Shown here one piece after another: positions 53,958-63,138 of a stretch of 64,000 nucleotides of DNA. Made by a program: the position numbers and the translations under genes. Within the stretch, counting starts at the first letter, position 1. Each line of letters starts with the position of its first letter. Below the pieces are notes generated by a model that saw nothing but the letters and a program-made list of their open reading frames with translations, had not been told where the DNA came from and did no database searches. Origin of the DNA: Bradyrhizobium sp. CCBAU 53421 (GTDB lineage Bacteria > Pseudomonadota > Alphaproteobacteria > Rhizobiales > Xanthobacteraceae); assembly GCF_015291625.1 (NCBI RefSeq), contig NZ_CP030047.1:6696001-6760000 (forward strand). Direction: 5' to 3'.

Positions 53958-55316
53958 CTATTCCGCGGGTGCCGTGTCGATGGCGGCAGGCTGCACCGCG
54001 GTGGTAAGTCCAAGCGAGCCGATCGCGAACGCGCCGACGATCGCGGCCCCGCCGATCACCCAGAACACGATGTCGGGCCCGCCGGTCACCTGCTGCAGCA
54101 ATCCGATCAGATAGGGCCCGAGGATCGCGCCGACCCGGCCGACACCCAATTCCATGCCGACGCCGCTGGCGCGCAGCAGGGTCTCGTACGAGCCCGCGGT
54201 GAAATTGTTGAGCACGTGCTGTGCGCCGATGATGCAGAAGCCGGCGATGGCGACGATCGCGAGATTGACGCCATGGCCGCTGACGAACACCAGCGCCAGC
54301 ACGGCAATGCCACCGGTCAGCCACCATGTGGCAAGGTAGCGCGGCGTCAGCGACAGATTGCGATCGGCCAGCATCGCGAGCGTCAGCCCGCCGACGAACG
54401 ACATCGCCTGCATCAGCGCGCCGAAACCGAACGATGCCGCAAACGTCTCGCCGCGCTTCTGCATGACCGTCGGGATCCAGCCGGTCAGACCGAAGATCGC
54501 GAACAGGCTGAGGAACGCGGTGATCCAGATCGTCAGCGAGACGCGGCGATAGCGCGGGCTCAGCAGCGCGGCGATCGGATTGGGCACACTGCCGGCATCG
54601 ACCGAGACGAAGCTCGCGTTGCGATAGACCGCGGCGCGCTCCGGACGCAGCCGCCCGAGCAGCGCGCGCAACGCCTCGGTGCGGCGCCGCGCCGCCAGGA
54701 ATTGCGGGCTTTCGGGCAGCACCGCGTGCGCGACGAAGGTCAAAGGGATCGACAGCGCGCCGAGGTAGTAGAGGATCTGCCAGCCGAAATGCGGCGTCAG
54801 ATAGACGCCGACGAGCCCGGCGCAAACGCCGCCGAGCGACCAGCCCAGCGTCACGCCCCATAATGAAAACGCGTTGCTGACCCGGCGCGGCGCCAGCTCG
54901 TTGACGAAGGTCGTGCCCAGCGGCAGCAGCACGCCGAGACCGAGGCCGGTCGCGAAGCGCAACGCGCAGAAACTCCAGAAATCGCTGGCAACCGTTGCGG
55001 TCAGCAACGTGAAGACGTTGACGATCCAGAGCCCTGCCAGAAGCGTGCCGCGCCGGCCGAGCCGGTCGGCGACCGTGCCATGCCCGACCGCACCGAACAG
55101 GAATCCGACGAGGCCCGAGCTCACCAAAAACCCCGCTTGGCTCGGCGACAGCCCCCATGGCTTTGCCAGATAGTGGATGACATAGGCCGGATTGAACGTG
55201 TCATAGCCGTCGAACAGCGTGATGAGCGTGATCAGGATGCCGAGGAGGATGTGCAGCCGGCCGACGGCCGCACTGGACAACTCCTCATGCACGTCGAGTT
55301 CGGGCGAAGTGCTCAC
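53958..55316 (-). CDS. MFS transporter, aromatic acid:H+ symporter (AAHS) type
   Basis: 452 residues with 12 predicted helices. The AAHS signature DGYD is present early (LITLFDGYDTFNPAYVIHYL), and the MFS loop is GHGTVADRLGRRGTLLAG near 79-96. AAHS proteins such as PcaK, BenK and GraK import aromatic acids with protons. It lies 60 bases after the gamma-resorcylate decarboxylase gene in the same direction, so gamma-resorcylate is the likely substrate. It is the obvious partner of that enzyme. Confidence 0.9.
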   Translation of the reverse strand: MSTSPELDVHEELSSAAVGRLHILLGILITLITLFDGYDTFNPAYVIHYLAKPWGLSPSQAGFLVSSGLVGFLFGAVGHGTVADRLGRRGTLLAGLWIVNVFTLLTATVASDFWSFCALRFATGLGLGVLLPLGTTFVNELAPRRVSNAFSLWGVTLGWSLGGVCAGLVGVYLTPHFGWQILYYLGALSIPLTFVAHAVLPESPQFLAARRRTEALRALLGRLRPERAAVYRNASFVSVDAGSVPNPIAALLSPRYRRVSLTIWITAFLSLFAIFGLTGWIPTVMQKRGETFAASFGFGALMQAMSFVGGLTLAMLADRNLSLTPRYLATWWLTGGIAVLALVFVSGHGVNLAIVAIAGFCIIGAQHVLNNFTAGSYETLLRASGVGMELGVGRVGAILGPYLIGLLQQVTGGPDIVFWVIGGAAIVGAFAIGSLGLTTAVQPAAIDTAPAE

Positions 55317-55376
55317 CGTTTCCTCCCTTGCAACAAATGATGCGCCCCTGCTCTGCGGCAGGCTTGATGCGCGCGC

Positions 55377-56351
55377 TTAGAGCCTGAACAGCCTGCGGGC
55401 GTTGTCGCGGCCGATCTTGATGCGATCGCCCTCGGCGATGGTCGCGCTGTCGAACCATTCAGCGGCATGGTCGATGTTCTCGAACGGCCAGTCGGCCGAG
55501 AACAGGATGCGGTCGGCGCCGATCTCGAGCATCGCGTCGATCAGCGCCTGGGTGCGGAAGTTGCCTGACGTGGTGATGTAGAAATTCTCGCGGAAGTAAT
55601 CGGCGATCTTGCGCTTGGCCGGATAGACGTTCTGCGCGCGCATCCACTTGTTGTGGTTGTCGACCCGCCACATCGAGTACGGCAGGCCCTCGCCCATGTG
55701 GCCGAGGATGATCTGCAGCCGCTGATGGGCGTCGAACAGTCCCGAGCCCATCAGGCGCAGCGCGTGCACCGCGGTTTCCTGCCCGAAGGCCCAGGTCGGG
55801 CCCATCAGCCAGCGATGCCCCTCGTAGATCGCGGCGTCCTTCGCCAGCGGGTTGCGCGGATGCAGGTAGAACGGAACGTCGAGCCGCTCGACCTCGGACC
55901 AGAACGGCCAGAACTCCTTCCGGTCGTAGTAGACGGCGCCGTCATGGCCTTCGACCTCGCTGAAGCCGTTGACCAGCGCGCCGCGGAATTTCAGTGCGCT
56001 GACGCAGCGATCGAGCTCGCGCGCGGCGGCTTCCGGATCCTGCATCGGCAGCGCGGCCAGGCCCTGGAAGCGCTCAGGCCGCCGCGCGACCTGCTCGGCC
56101 AGGAAATCATTGGCGCGACGCGACAGCTCCAACGCGCGGTTGCGGTCGGGAATGGCCTGGATCGCCGGCGCGTTGAGCGACAGCAGCATCAGTTCGATGC
56201 CGTGCGCATCCATCTCGGCGAGCCGGCGGTCCTGGATGTCGAGCAGGCGGGCCTTGAGCTCGACCCAATCGTCGGCCGGCGAGAAGCCCGCGCTGTCGCG
56301 AACCGTCTCCTCGATGGCGAAGTGCTCCTCCAGTGCGATCTTTCCCTGCAT
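55377..56351 (-). CDS. Gamma-resorcylate (2,6-dihydroxybenzoate) decarboxylase
   Basis: 324 residues. It is an amidohydrolase-superfamily enzyme very like the Rhizobium gamma-resorcylate decarboxylase. The metal ligands known from that enzyme are in place: E8 and H10 (MQGKIALEEHF), H164 (FYLHPRNP), and D287 (LFSADWPF); H218 (ILGHMGEG) is the catalytic His. It reversibly removes CO2 from gamma-resorcylate to make resorcinol. GAAGGGAGCAGCCG precedes the ATG. It is divergent from a MarR gene and upstream of an aromatic-acid transporter. In described gra/tsd clusters the same three functions are linked. Confidence 0.93.
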   Translation of the reverse strand: MQGKIALEEHFAIEETVRDSAGFSPADDWVELKARLLDIQDRRLAEMDAHGIELMLLSLNAPAIQAIPDRNRALELSRRANDFLAEQVARRPERFQGLAALPMQDPEAAARELDRCVSALKFRGALVNGFSEVEGHDGAVYYDRKEFWPFWSEVERLDVPFYLHPRNPLAKDAAIYEGHRWLMGPTWAFGQETAVHALRLMGSGLFDAHQRLQIILGHMGEGLPYSMWRVDNHNKWMRAQNVYPAKRKIADYFRENFYITTSGNFRTQALIDAMLEIGADRILFSADWPFENIDHAAEWFDSATIAEGDRIKIGRDNARRLFRL

Positions 56352-56411
56352 CGGCTGCTCCCTTCGGGCCCGCGTCCTCGTTTCCGTGTTGACAGAGCAA
56401 AGCATCCGGTT

Positions 56412-56462
56412 CAAATATTTGTCAATGATAAAGTTGCAAATGCAAATGATTGAGATGCAACT
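56412..56462. promoter_or_regulatory. Candidate MarR operators between the decarboxylase and regulator genes
   Basis: The 172-base divergent region holds the perfect palindrome CAAATATTTG (56412-56421), TTGCAAATGCAA (56434-56445, TTGCA-N2-TGCAA) and the outer pair AGTTGCA (56432-56438) with TGCAACT (56456-56462). MarR proteins bind such short palindromes to repress divergent catabolic promoters. Position and symmetry support a role in switching the gamma-resorcylate genes. Confidence 0.55.
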
Positions 56463-56523
56463 GTTGTCGATGCGAAGACCGGCAGCTATTCCGGGCAGAC
56501 ATCTGCTGCCAGGAACTAACTCC

Positions 56524-57075
56524 ATGTACCGATTTTCGAATTCGCTGCCCTACCTGCTCGCCCGGCTCGGCGTGCGGATGGGCGATCTGTTCGTCCGCGT
56601 CATCCGTCACGAGAAATTGACGCTGCCGATGTACCGCGTGCTCGCCGCGCTTTCCGAGCAGGGACACCCGCTGCGGCTCGGCGAGATCGCCGAACTGACT
56701 TCGGCCGACGTCTCGACCTTGTCGCGCATCGTTGCCGAGATGAGCCGCGCCGGCCTTTTGACGCGCAACCGGCCGGAGAACGACCAGCGCAGCCTGCAGG
56801 TCGCGCTGACGCCGAAGGGCGCCGAGCTGGCGTCCAGGCTGATGCCGATCGCCCAACACTATGAGGAAGTCGCAACCGGCGCGATGTCGGCGAAGGAAGC
56901 GGCCGAGCTCAAGCGGGTGCTGGTCGAGCTCTACAAGAATCTCGATCAGCTCGAGCACGAGGTCGAGGCCGGCCTGATCGAGGTGCCCGTAGCGGCGGCA
57001 TCGAAAGAAGCGCGCGAGCCCAAGGTCGACATCAAGGGCAATGCCGGCCGGCGGCGCAAGATACCGAGGAAATAG
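56524..57075 (+). CDS. MarR family transcriptional regulator
   Basis: 183 residues from the ATG at 56524, preceded by CAGGAACTAA. The MarR winged helix is at about 35-100 (YRVLAALSEQGHPLRLGEIA, then ELTSADVSTLSRIVAEMSRA and the wing NRPENDQRSLQVALTPKG). A basic C-terminal tail (GRRRKIPRK) is unusual. MarR proteins release DNA on binding aromatic acids. It is divergent from the gamma-resorcylate decarboxylase gene and 18 bases before the FAD hydroxylase gene, so it probably controls both. Confidence 0.92.
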   Translation: MYRFSNSLPYLLARLGVRMGDLFVRVIRHEKLTLPMYRVLAALSEQGHPLRLGEIAELTSADVSTLSRIVAEMSRAGLLTRNRPENDQRSLQVALTPKGAELASRLMPIAQHYEEVATGAMSAKEAAELKRVLVELYKNLDQLEHEVEAGLIEVPVAAASKEAREPKVDIKGNAGRRRKIPRK

Positions 57076-57093
57076 AACCACCAGGGAGAGGAC

Positions 57094-58293
57094 ATGCGCA
57101 GGGATCCGATCATCATTGCAGGCGGCGGCATCGGCGGACTGGCCGCGGCGGTCGCGCTGGCTCGCAAGGGATTTGAGATCACCGTGCTGGAACGCGCGCC
57201 GCGCTATCAGGAGATCGGCGCCGGCATCCAGCTCGGTCCGAACGCCTTCCATGCCTTCGACCTCCTCGATCTCGGCGACGCCGCCCGCGCGATTGCGGTG
57301 TTCATCGACCAGTTGCGGCTGATGGACGCGATCTCGGCCGAGGAGATCACCAGCATCGATCTGACCAGCTATTTCCGCCAGCGCTTCGGCAATCCCTATG
57401 CGGTAGTGCATCGTGGCGATCTGCACGGCATCTTCCTGCGCGCCTGCGAGGCGCATCCCGGCATCACCTTACGCAGCGATTGCGATGTCGTCGGATATGA
57501 CCAGGACGGCGCGACGGTCGTCGCGCGGCTGAAATCTGGCGAGCGCATCAAAGGTTGCCTACTGATCGGCGCGGACGGACTCAGGTCCCGGATTCGCCAG
57601 CAGATGGTCGATGACGGCCCGCCGCGAATCGCCGGCCACACCACCTATCGATCGGTGATTCCGACCGACCAGATGCCGGAGGATCTGCGCTGGAACGCCG
57701 CCACCCTATGGGCCGGCGCCAAATGCCATCTGGTGCACTACCCGCTGTCGGGCTGGAAGGTCTTCAACCTCGCCATCACCTGCCACAACGATCCCTTGGA
57801 AGCCTTTGCCGCGAAGCCAGTCACCCACGAGGAGGTGCTGGAAGGCTTTCGCGACGTCCATCCCCGCGCCAAGGCGATCATTCACCACGGCAAGGACTGG
57901 AAGGCCTGGGTGACCTGCGATCGCGATCCCGTCGAGCGCTGGGTCGACGGGCGCGCGGTGCTGCTCGGCGACGCCGCGCATCCGATGCTGCAGTACTTTG
58001 CCCAGGGCGCCTGCATGGCGCTGGAGGACGCGGTCTGGCTCGCCGAGCTGCTGGGCGAGATGCCCGATCGCATCGAGCATGCCCTGGAGAACTACCGGCA
58101 GGTTCGGCTGATGCGCACGGCGCGGGTCCAGCTTCAGGCCCGCGAACTCGGCACCCACGTCTATCATCCATCCGGCGTGCACGCGCTACTGCGCAATCAA
58201 CTCATCCGCGAGACCAGCCTCGAGAAATTCTGCGACAAGCTGGCCTGGCTGTACGACTCGCCCTTCACGGAACGGCCGCGCGTCGCCGCCTAG
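57094..58293 (+). CDS. FAD-dependent aromatic hydroxylase (class A flavoprotein monooxygenase)
   Basis: 399 residues. The FAD motif GGGIGGLAAAVALARKGFEI is at about 10-29, the DG motif IGADGLRSRIRQQ near 158, and the GD motif LLGDAAHPMLQYFAQGACMA near 290. Its text strongly resembles 3-hydroxybenzoate 6-hydroxylases. In this cluster it would more likely convert resorcinol to hydroxyquinol, or hydroxylate gamma-resorcylate directly. Described gra/tsd pathways use a two-component resorcinol hydroxylase instead, so this would be an alternative. GGGAGAGGAC precedes the ATG. It follows the MarR gene by 18 bases, and its stop overlaps that of the convergent SMP-30 gene. Confidence 0.88.
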   Translation: MRRDPIIIAGGGIGGLAAAVALARKGFEITVLERAPRYQEIGAGIQLGPNAFHAFDLLDLGDAARAIAVFIDQLRLMDAISAEEITSIDLTSYFRQRFGNPYAVVHRGDLHGIFLRACEAHPGITLRSDCDVVGYDQDGATVVARLKSGERIKGCLLIGADGLRSRIRQQMVDDGPPRIAGHTTYRSVIPTDQMPEDLRWNAATLWAGAKCHLVHYPLSGWKVFNLAITCHNDPLEAFAAKPVTHEEVLEGFRDVHPRAKAIIHHGKDWKAWVTCDRDPVERWVDGRAVLLGDAAHPMLQYFAQGACMALEDAVWLAELLGEMPDRIEHALENYRQVRLMRTARVQLQARELGTHVYHPSGVHALLRNQLIRETSLEKFCDKLAWLYDSPFTERPRVAA

Positions 58294-59189
58294 CCGAGCC
58301 CGCTGATGTCGGCGACCAGCACCGTGCCCGTCACCGATTCCGTGATGTACAGCCGGTCGCGTTTGGCGCCGCCGATCGCGACATTGGTGCAACTTGGCCC
58401 GGCGCAGGACTTGATCCGCGCGATGCACTCGCCGTTCGGTGCGAACACGAAGACGTGGCCGAGCGAGGCGTGCGCGACGAACAATCGCCCGGCCCTGTCC
58501 ATCGTCAGGCCGTCGGGGCCGCTGGGGCCGAACAGCGAGCAGAAGCGGCCCACTTTGGAGACGCTGCCGTCCTTCATGAACGGCGCACGCCAGACCGCAT
58601 TGTCGCGCGTCATGGCGACGAACAGCACGGCCTCGTGCGGATCGAGCACCAGCCCGTTCGGGCTGATGCCGGTGTCGATCAGGCAGTCGAGCGCACCGCT
58701 CGTGCGCAGCCGATAGACCCGGCCGGTCGGATCGTGCAGCCCGGTCTGGCCCTGATCGGTGAAATAGATGTCACCGTTCGTGGCGATGTGCAGGTCGTTG
58801 CAGCCGCGGAACGATTCCGAATTGCGCGAACGCAGCAGCGGCGTGACCTCACCTGACTTGGCATCGAGCTCCATCAGCCCGTGCCGGTAATCGGCGATCA
58901 GGATGCGCCCCATCGGATCGATCTTCAGCCCGTTCGGCCAGCCGTCATATTCGGCGACCTGGGTCCATGACTTGTCCGGCGCGATCCTGAAGATGCGGCC
59001 GAACGGAATGTCGACGATGTAGAGATTGCCGTCAGCGTCGAATGACGGCCCTTCGATGAAGCAGTCGGTCACCGCGCCCGGCCGATTGGCGTCGGCCCAC
59101 TCGCTCGCCACCTTGCGGCGGAACTCGGCCGGCACGGCGGAGAAGGTTTCGGTCGGGATCGGTTTCGGCGGCGTTTCCAGGAACATCAT
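58290..59189 (-). CDS. SMP-30/gluconolactonase family protein
   Basis: 299 residues of a six-bladed propeller: FIEGPSFDADGNLYIVDI near 44, GWPNGLKIDPMGRILIAD near 83, FRGCNDLHIATNGDIYFTD near 127 and ISPNGLVLDPHEAVLF near 175. Metal-site Glu, Asn and Asp are recognisable. It opens a lactone; a role on a lactone from the aromatic pathway is possible. Its stop overlaps the convergent hydroxylase stop by three bases. The ribosome site is weak, and two ATGs occur in a row. It is separated from the globin gene by a repeat. Confidence 0.85.
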   Translation of the reverse strand: MMFLETPPKPIPTETFSAVPAEFRRKVASEWADANRPGAVTDCFIEGPSFDADGNLYIVDIPFGRIFRIAPDKSWTQVAEYDGWPNGLKIDPMGRILIADYRHGLMELDAKSGEVTPLLRSRNSESFRGCNDLHIATNGDIYFTDQGQTGLHDPTGRVYRLRTSGALDCLIDTGISPNGLVLDPHEAVLFVAMTRDNAVWRAPFMKDGSVSKVGRFCSLFGPSGPDGLTMDRAGRLFVAHASLGHVFVFAPNGECIARIKSCAGPSCTNVAIGGAKRDRLYITESVTGTVLVADISGLG

Positions 59190-59240
59190 TTTTTTGGTTC
59201 ACCCGTTGGCGGAACGGGGTGGACCATAGATCGATCTTTT

Positions 59241-59357
59241 CGTCATTGCGAGGAGCCCGCGCCAAAATTGCAAATGCAATTTTGCGCTGAAGCGAACGAA
59301 GCAATCCATCTCTCGGCAAGCGGAGATATGGATTGCTTCGCTTCGCTCGCAATGACG
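59241..59357. repeat. Inverted repeat, CGTCATTGCGAGGAGC family
   Basis: Begins CGTCATTGCGAGGAGC and ends GCTCGCAATGACG. It includes the inner hairpins AAAATTGCAAATGCAATTTT and GCAATCCATCTCTC...GATATGGATTGC. This is a very common dispersed element in Bradyrhizobium and other bacteria. It lies between the SMP-30 and globin genes and may end the nitrate operon transcript. Confidence 0.85.
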
Positions 59358-59422
59358 TGGATAGAGTTTCCGCTCGCAGCGGAACCGACGTCACGCGGCA
59401 AGCGCCGCCGACGACGACCGCC

Positions 59423-59848
59423 CTACTCCGCCGCCTGCGGGCCGCCATAGGCTTCCGAAATCATATAGCCCGACAGCGTGCCGTAGGCCGCCGTCCATGC
59501 AGCGGCGACATCGGGCGTCCAGGCGGCGCCGAGGCCTTTCTCCAAGGTCCAGAGCAATGCGCCGCCGACCACCGGATAGTGCTCGGGCCTCGCGCCATAG
59601 TTGACATGACGCTTGGCGAGTGCACTCGCGGCCGGCAGGATCGTGTCGAGATTGCTCAGCCCGTTGACGACGACGGCGAGCGTCGTCATCAGCTTCTTGC
59701 GCTGCTCCTTCATGTCGGCGGGAAACATTGCCTTTACGGCTGGCGCGACTTCGAACAAGCGATCGTAGAAAATGACCGCAGCTTGCTCCGAGATCGGCGC
59801 GACCTTGCCAAAGCTTTCCTGAACCAGCTTGATTTGGGCCGGATTCAT
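59423..59848 (-). CDS. Single-domain bacterial haemoglobin
   Basis: 141 residues, a globin without a reductase domain. The haem pocket is recognisable: Tyr28 (B10, FYDRLF), Phe42 (CD1), Gln49 (E7) and proximal His81 (F8, KRHVNYGA). The Tyr/Gln pair fits oxygen and NO binding. It lies 115 bases downstream of the nitrate-type ATPase gene in the same direction, so it may be part of that operon. In Bradyrhizobium a related haemoglobin accompanies nitrate assimilation and protects from NO. CCGAGGAGAGTT precedes the ATG. Confidence 0.88.
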   Translation of the reverse strand: MNPAQIKLVQESFGKVAPISEQAAVIFYDRLFEVAPAVKAMFPADMKEQRKKLMTTLAVVVNGLSNLDTILPAASALAKRHVNYGARPEHYPVVGGALLWTLEKGLGAAWTPDVAAAWTAAYGTLSGYMISEAYGGPQAAE

Positions 59849-59963
59849 CTCAACTCTCCTCGGTTCTGAAATGAATTCTGAAATGACTTTCCAAAATGCC
59901 AGCATTGGTAGCCGCATCCGGCGTTTCGGTTCAAAGCGGACGCGTTTGCCGCCGGCGTGATCA

Positions 59964-60758
59964 TCAAGCCGCCTCGACGAAGCTGTGGCGCTCATAGAGG
60001 AATTCGAGCACGCGCTGCCGGCACTTCAGGTAGCCAGGGTTGTTCGCGAGCTCGAGCCGCTTGCGCGGGCGCGCCAAGGGTACCTCGAGCACCTCGCCGA
60101 TCCGCGCGCTCGGGCCGTTGGTCATCATTACGATGCGATCCGACAGCAACACGGCCTCGTCGACGTCGTGGGTAATCATCAGGATGGTGTTGCCGAGCTT
60201 CTGGTGCAGCGCCATCACCGAATCCTGCAGATGCGCCCGGGTCAGCGCGTCGAGCGCGCCGAACGGCTCGTCGAGCAGCAGCACCTTCGGCTCCATCGCG
60301 AGCGCGCGTGCGATGCCGACGCGCTGCTTCATGCCGCCCGAGATTTCGCTCGGCCGCTTGTCCTTGGCATGCGCCATCTGCACCAGGCTGAGATTGTGCA
60401 TCACCCAGGCGTCTCGCTCGACCCTGCTCTTGGTTCTGGCGAACACCTTGTCGACGCCGAGCTTGACGTTCTCGTAGACGGTCAGCCAGGGCAACAGGCT
60501 GTGGTTCTGGAACACGACGGCGCGATCAGGCCCCGGCGAGTTGACCTCGCGGTTCTCCAGCAGCACGCCGCCATTGGTGGCGCCGGTGAGGCCGGCCACG
60601 ATGTTGAGCAGGGTCGACTTGCCGCAGCCGGAATGGCCGATGATCGAGACGTATTCGCCCTTCTCGATCGTCAGGTTGATGTCCTTCAGAACTTCCGTGG
60701 TAGCGTTGCCGCGGGTGAAAATCTTGTCGATGTGATCGAGCTTCAGATAGGCCTGCAT
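59964..60758 (-). CDS. Nitrate/cyanate-type ABC transporter ATP-binding protein (NrtC/NrtD-like)
   Basis: 264 residues. Walker A is GHSGCGKST at 41-49, the signature SEISGGMKQRVGIARALAM is near 137-155, and Walker B VLLLDEPFGALD is near 159-170. The FTRGNATTEVLKDINLTIEKG opening is typical of nitrate/bicarbonate ATPases. It powers the permease encoded 12 bases upstream. The C-terminus RPRKRLELANNPGYLKCRQR matches the NrtD family. It is third in a binding protein-permease-ATPase-globin series. Confidence 0.92.
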   Translation of the reverse strand: MQAYLKLDHIDKIFTRGNATTEVLKDINLTIEKGEYVSIIGHSGCGKSTLLNIVAGLTGATNGGVLLENREVNSPGPDRAVVFQNHSLLPWLTVYENVKLGVDKVFARTKSRVERDAWVMHNLSLVQMAHAKDKRPSEISGGMKQRVGIARALAMEPKVLLLDEPFGALDALTRAHLQDSVMALHQKLGNTILMITHDVDEAVLLSDRIVMMTNGPSARIGEVLEVPLARPRKRLELANNPGYLKCRQRVLEFLYERHSFVEAA

Positions 60759-60770
60759 GACTGGTCCTCC

Positions 60771-61670
60771 TCAGTTCGCCGCCGTGCCGCGGGTCACCAC
60801 TTTGCCGAGGCCCGCAATGAGCCGGTCGAGCACGAAGCCGATGATGCCGACATAGAACAGCGCCAGGATGATTTCGCTGATGTGCGAGGAATTCCACGCA
60901 TCCCAGATGAAGAAACCGATGCCGACACCGCCGATCAGCATTTCCGCGGCCACGATCGCAAGCCAGGACAGGCCGATGCCGATGCGCAGGCCGGTGAACA
61001 TGTAGGGCGCGGCCGCCGGGATCATGATCTTGGTGAAGAACTCCAGCGGATTGAGCTGCACCACGGCAGCGACGTTACGGTAGTCCTGCGGGATGTTGCG
61101 GATGCCGACCGCGGTGTTGATGATGATCGGCCACACCGAGGTGATGAAGATGACGAAGATCGCCGACGGCTGGCCGTCGCGGAATGCGGCGAGCGACAGC
61201 GGCAGCCAGGCCAGCGGCGGAATCGTCCGCAGCACCTGGAACAGCGGATCGAGCCCGCGCATCGCCCAGACCGATTGCCCCACCAGCGTGCCGAGCGCGA
61301 TGCCCGCGATCGCCGCCAGCGAGTAGCCGTAGGCGACGCGCTGGAGGCTGGCGGAAAGATGCCAGAACAGGCCCTTGTCGATGCCGCCATGGTCGAAGAA
61401 CGGATCGAGGATCAGCTCCCTGGTGTCCTTGAACACTTTTGACGGCGGCGGCAGGCTGGAGCCGGCTCGCCGGCAGATCAGCTCCCACACCACCAGTAGC
61501 AGCGCGACCACGAACAGTGGCGGCACCACGCGCACCGCGGTCTCCTTCGCAATCCTCGCGTAGGTCTCTGCGCGCGGCGGGCGCTTCGGCGTCATGGTCA
61601 CGACCGGCGCGGGGGCGGTCGGCGGAATCGCCACCGCCGACACTTCGGTCTTCATGGCAGGCATCGACAT
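60771..61670 (-). CDS. Nitrate-type ABC transporter permease (NrtB-like)
   Basis: 299 residues. A hydrophilic N-terminus of about 50 residues is followed by six membrane segments. Recognisable text is LARDQVRTIPP-type loop as VLRTIPPLAWLPLSLAAFRD near 146-165 and the EAA-like NVAAVVQLNPLEFFTKIMIP near 198-217. GLSWLAIVAAEMLIGGVGIG near 233 is a hallmark of NrtB and related permeases. It lies 56 bases after the binding-protein gene and before the ATPase gene. Confidence 0.92.
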   Translation of the reverse strand: MSMPAMKTEVSAVAIPPTAPAPVVTMTPKRPPRAETYARIAKETAVRVVPPLFVVALLLVVWELICRRAGSSLPPPSKVFKDTRELILDPFFDHGGIDKGLFWHLSASLQRVAYGYSLAAIAGIALGTLVGQSVWAMRGLDPLFQVLRTIPPLAWLPLSLAAFRDGQPSAIFVIFITSVWPIIINTAVGIRNIPQDYRNVAAVVQLNPLEFFTKIMIPAAAPYMFTGLRIGIGLSWLAIVAAEMLIGGVGIGFFIWDAWNSSHISEIILALFYVGIIGFVLDRLIAGLGKVVTRGTAAN

Positions 61671-61726
61671 TGACAGATGATCTCCGTGAAAAAGGGAGAG
61701 CCGCGCGCGAGGCGCAGCTCCTCAAA

Positions 61727-63043
61727 TCAGACGTCGACGCGCTTGATGGACAGCGACTTCAGGTAGGCGGCGGGATCGGCGGGATCGAACACCTTGCCGT
61801 CGAAGAAGGTCTCCTTGCCGCGCGAGGTCGAGGTCGGGATCTCCGATGCCGGCACGCCGAGCTCCTTGGCGGCCTCCTTCCAGAGATCCTCGCGGTTGAC
61901 CTTGGCGATCAGCGCCTTGGTGTCGAAGCCGGCCTCATACTTGCCCCAGCGGATGTCCTCGGTCAGGAACCAGAGGTCGTGGCTCTGATAGGGATAGGAG
62001 GCGTTGTCGCTCCAGAACCGCATCTGCTGCGGCGAGTTCTCGACCACGCGGCCGGTGCCGTAGTCGAACTTGCCCTTCATGCGATCGCTGATGTCTTCCA
62101 CCGGGCAGTTGATCCACTGCCGCTTGGCGCAGATCGCCGCGGTCTCCTCGCGATTCTCCACCTTCTCGCACCACTGCTGGGCTTCCATCACGGCCATCAG
62201 CAGCGCCTTCGCAGCCTTCGGGTTCTTGTCGACCCAGGCAGCGCGCAGACCGAAGGACTTCTCCGGATGCTTGTCCCAGAGCTCGCCCGTCGTGATCGCG
62301 GTGTAGCCGATCTCCTTATGGATCAGCTGCAGATTCCACGGCTCGCAGACGCAGAAGCAATCCATCGTGCCGACCTTCATATTGGCCACCATCTGCGGCG
62401 GCGGCACCACGATGGTCTCGATGTCCTTGTCGGGATCGATGCCGCCGGCGGCGAGCCAGTAGCGGATCCACAGATCGTGCGTGCCGCCGGGGAAAGTCAT
62501 CGCGGCCTTCACCGCCTTGCCGGAGGCCTTCTTCTTCTCCAGCGCCGCCTTGAACGGCCCAGTGTCGATGCCGACCTTGAGATCGGCATATTCCTTGGCG
62601 ACCGAGATGCACTGACCGTTCAGATTGAGCCGCGCCATGATGTACATCGGCGTCGGCTGATTGTTCTGCGTCACCTTGCCGGCCGAGATCAGGTACGGCA
62701 TCGGGGTCAGGATGTGCGCGCCGTCGATGCCGTTGCCCTCGGAGCCGAGCACGAGATTGTCGCGCGTGGTGCCCCACGAGGCCTGCTTCTGCACCTCGAC
62801 GTCGGGCATGCCGTACTTGGCGAAGATGCCCTTCTCCTTGGCGACGAACAGCGGCGAGGCGTCGGTGAGCGCGATGAAGCCGAGCTTGGCGCCCTTCACT
62901 TCCGGGCCCCCGCCCTGCGCGAATGCACCGGCGGGGAAGTTGAGCCTGGCCGCTGCGAGCAGCGCGGCGGCGCCGCCGGTTGCCTTCAAGAGCCGGCGAC
63001 GGCTGATCGCGCGGCCCGGGGGCTTGATGGTGGGCTTGGTCAT
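61727..63043 (-). CDS. Nitrate/bicarbonate-type ABC transporter substrate-binding protein (NrtA/CmpA-like)
   Basis: 438 residues. A Tat signal with SRRRLLKATGG at about 15-25 and an Ala-rich core ends near residue 45. The mature part has the NrtA/CmpA pattern: GAKLGFIALTDASPLFVAKE, GAHILTPMPYLISAG, MVANMKVGTMDCFCVCEPWN and CAKRQWINCP. NrtA-type proteins bind nitrate or nitrite; CmpA binds bicarbonate, and I cannot separate these by eye. The globin downstream favours nitrate. AAAGGACGACC precedes the ATG at 63043. The long region upstream has a structured leader and a sigma-54-like promoter. Confidence 0.93.
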   Translation of the reverse strand: MTKPTIKPPGRAISRRRLLKATGGAAALLAAARLNFPAGAFAQGGGPEVKGAKLGFIALTDASPLFVAKEKGIFAKYGMPDVEVQKQASWGTTRDNLVLGSEGNGIDGAHILTPMPYLISAGKVTQNNQPTPMYIMARLNLNGQCISVAKEYADLKVGIDTGPFKAALEKKKASGKAVKAAMTFPGGTHDLWIRYWLAAGGIDPDKDIETIVVPPPQMVANMKVGTMDCFCVCEPWNLQLIHKEIGYTAITTGELWDKHPEKSFGLRAAWVDKNPKAAKALLMAVMEAQQWCEKVENREETAAICAKRQWINCPVEDISDRMKGKFDYGTGRVVENSPQQMRFWSDNASYPYQSHDLWFLTEDIRWGKYEAGFDTKALIAKVNREDLWKEAAKELGVPASEIPTSTSRGKETFFDGKVFDPADPAAYLKSLSIKRVDV

Positions 63044-63138
63044 CGGTCGTCCTTTGCGTCGTTGCGTTGCGGTGATGCGGCTTTGCGTCGAGCGCCCTCC
63101 TTCGGGTGGCGACGCGCGCAGGGCGCAAATGGGCATGC

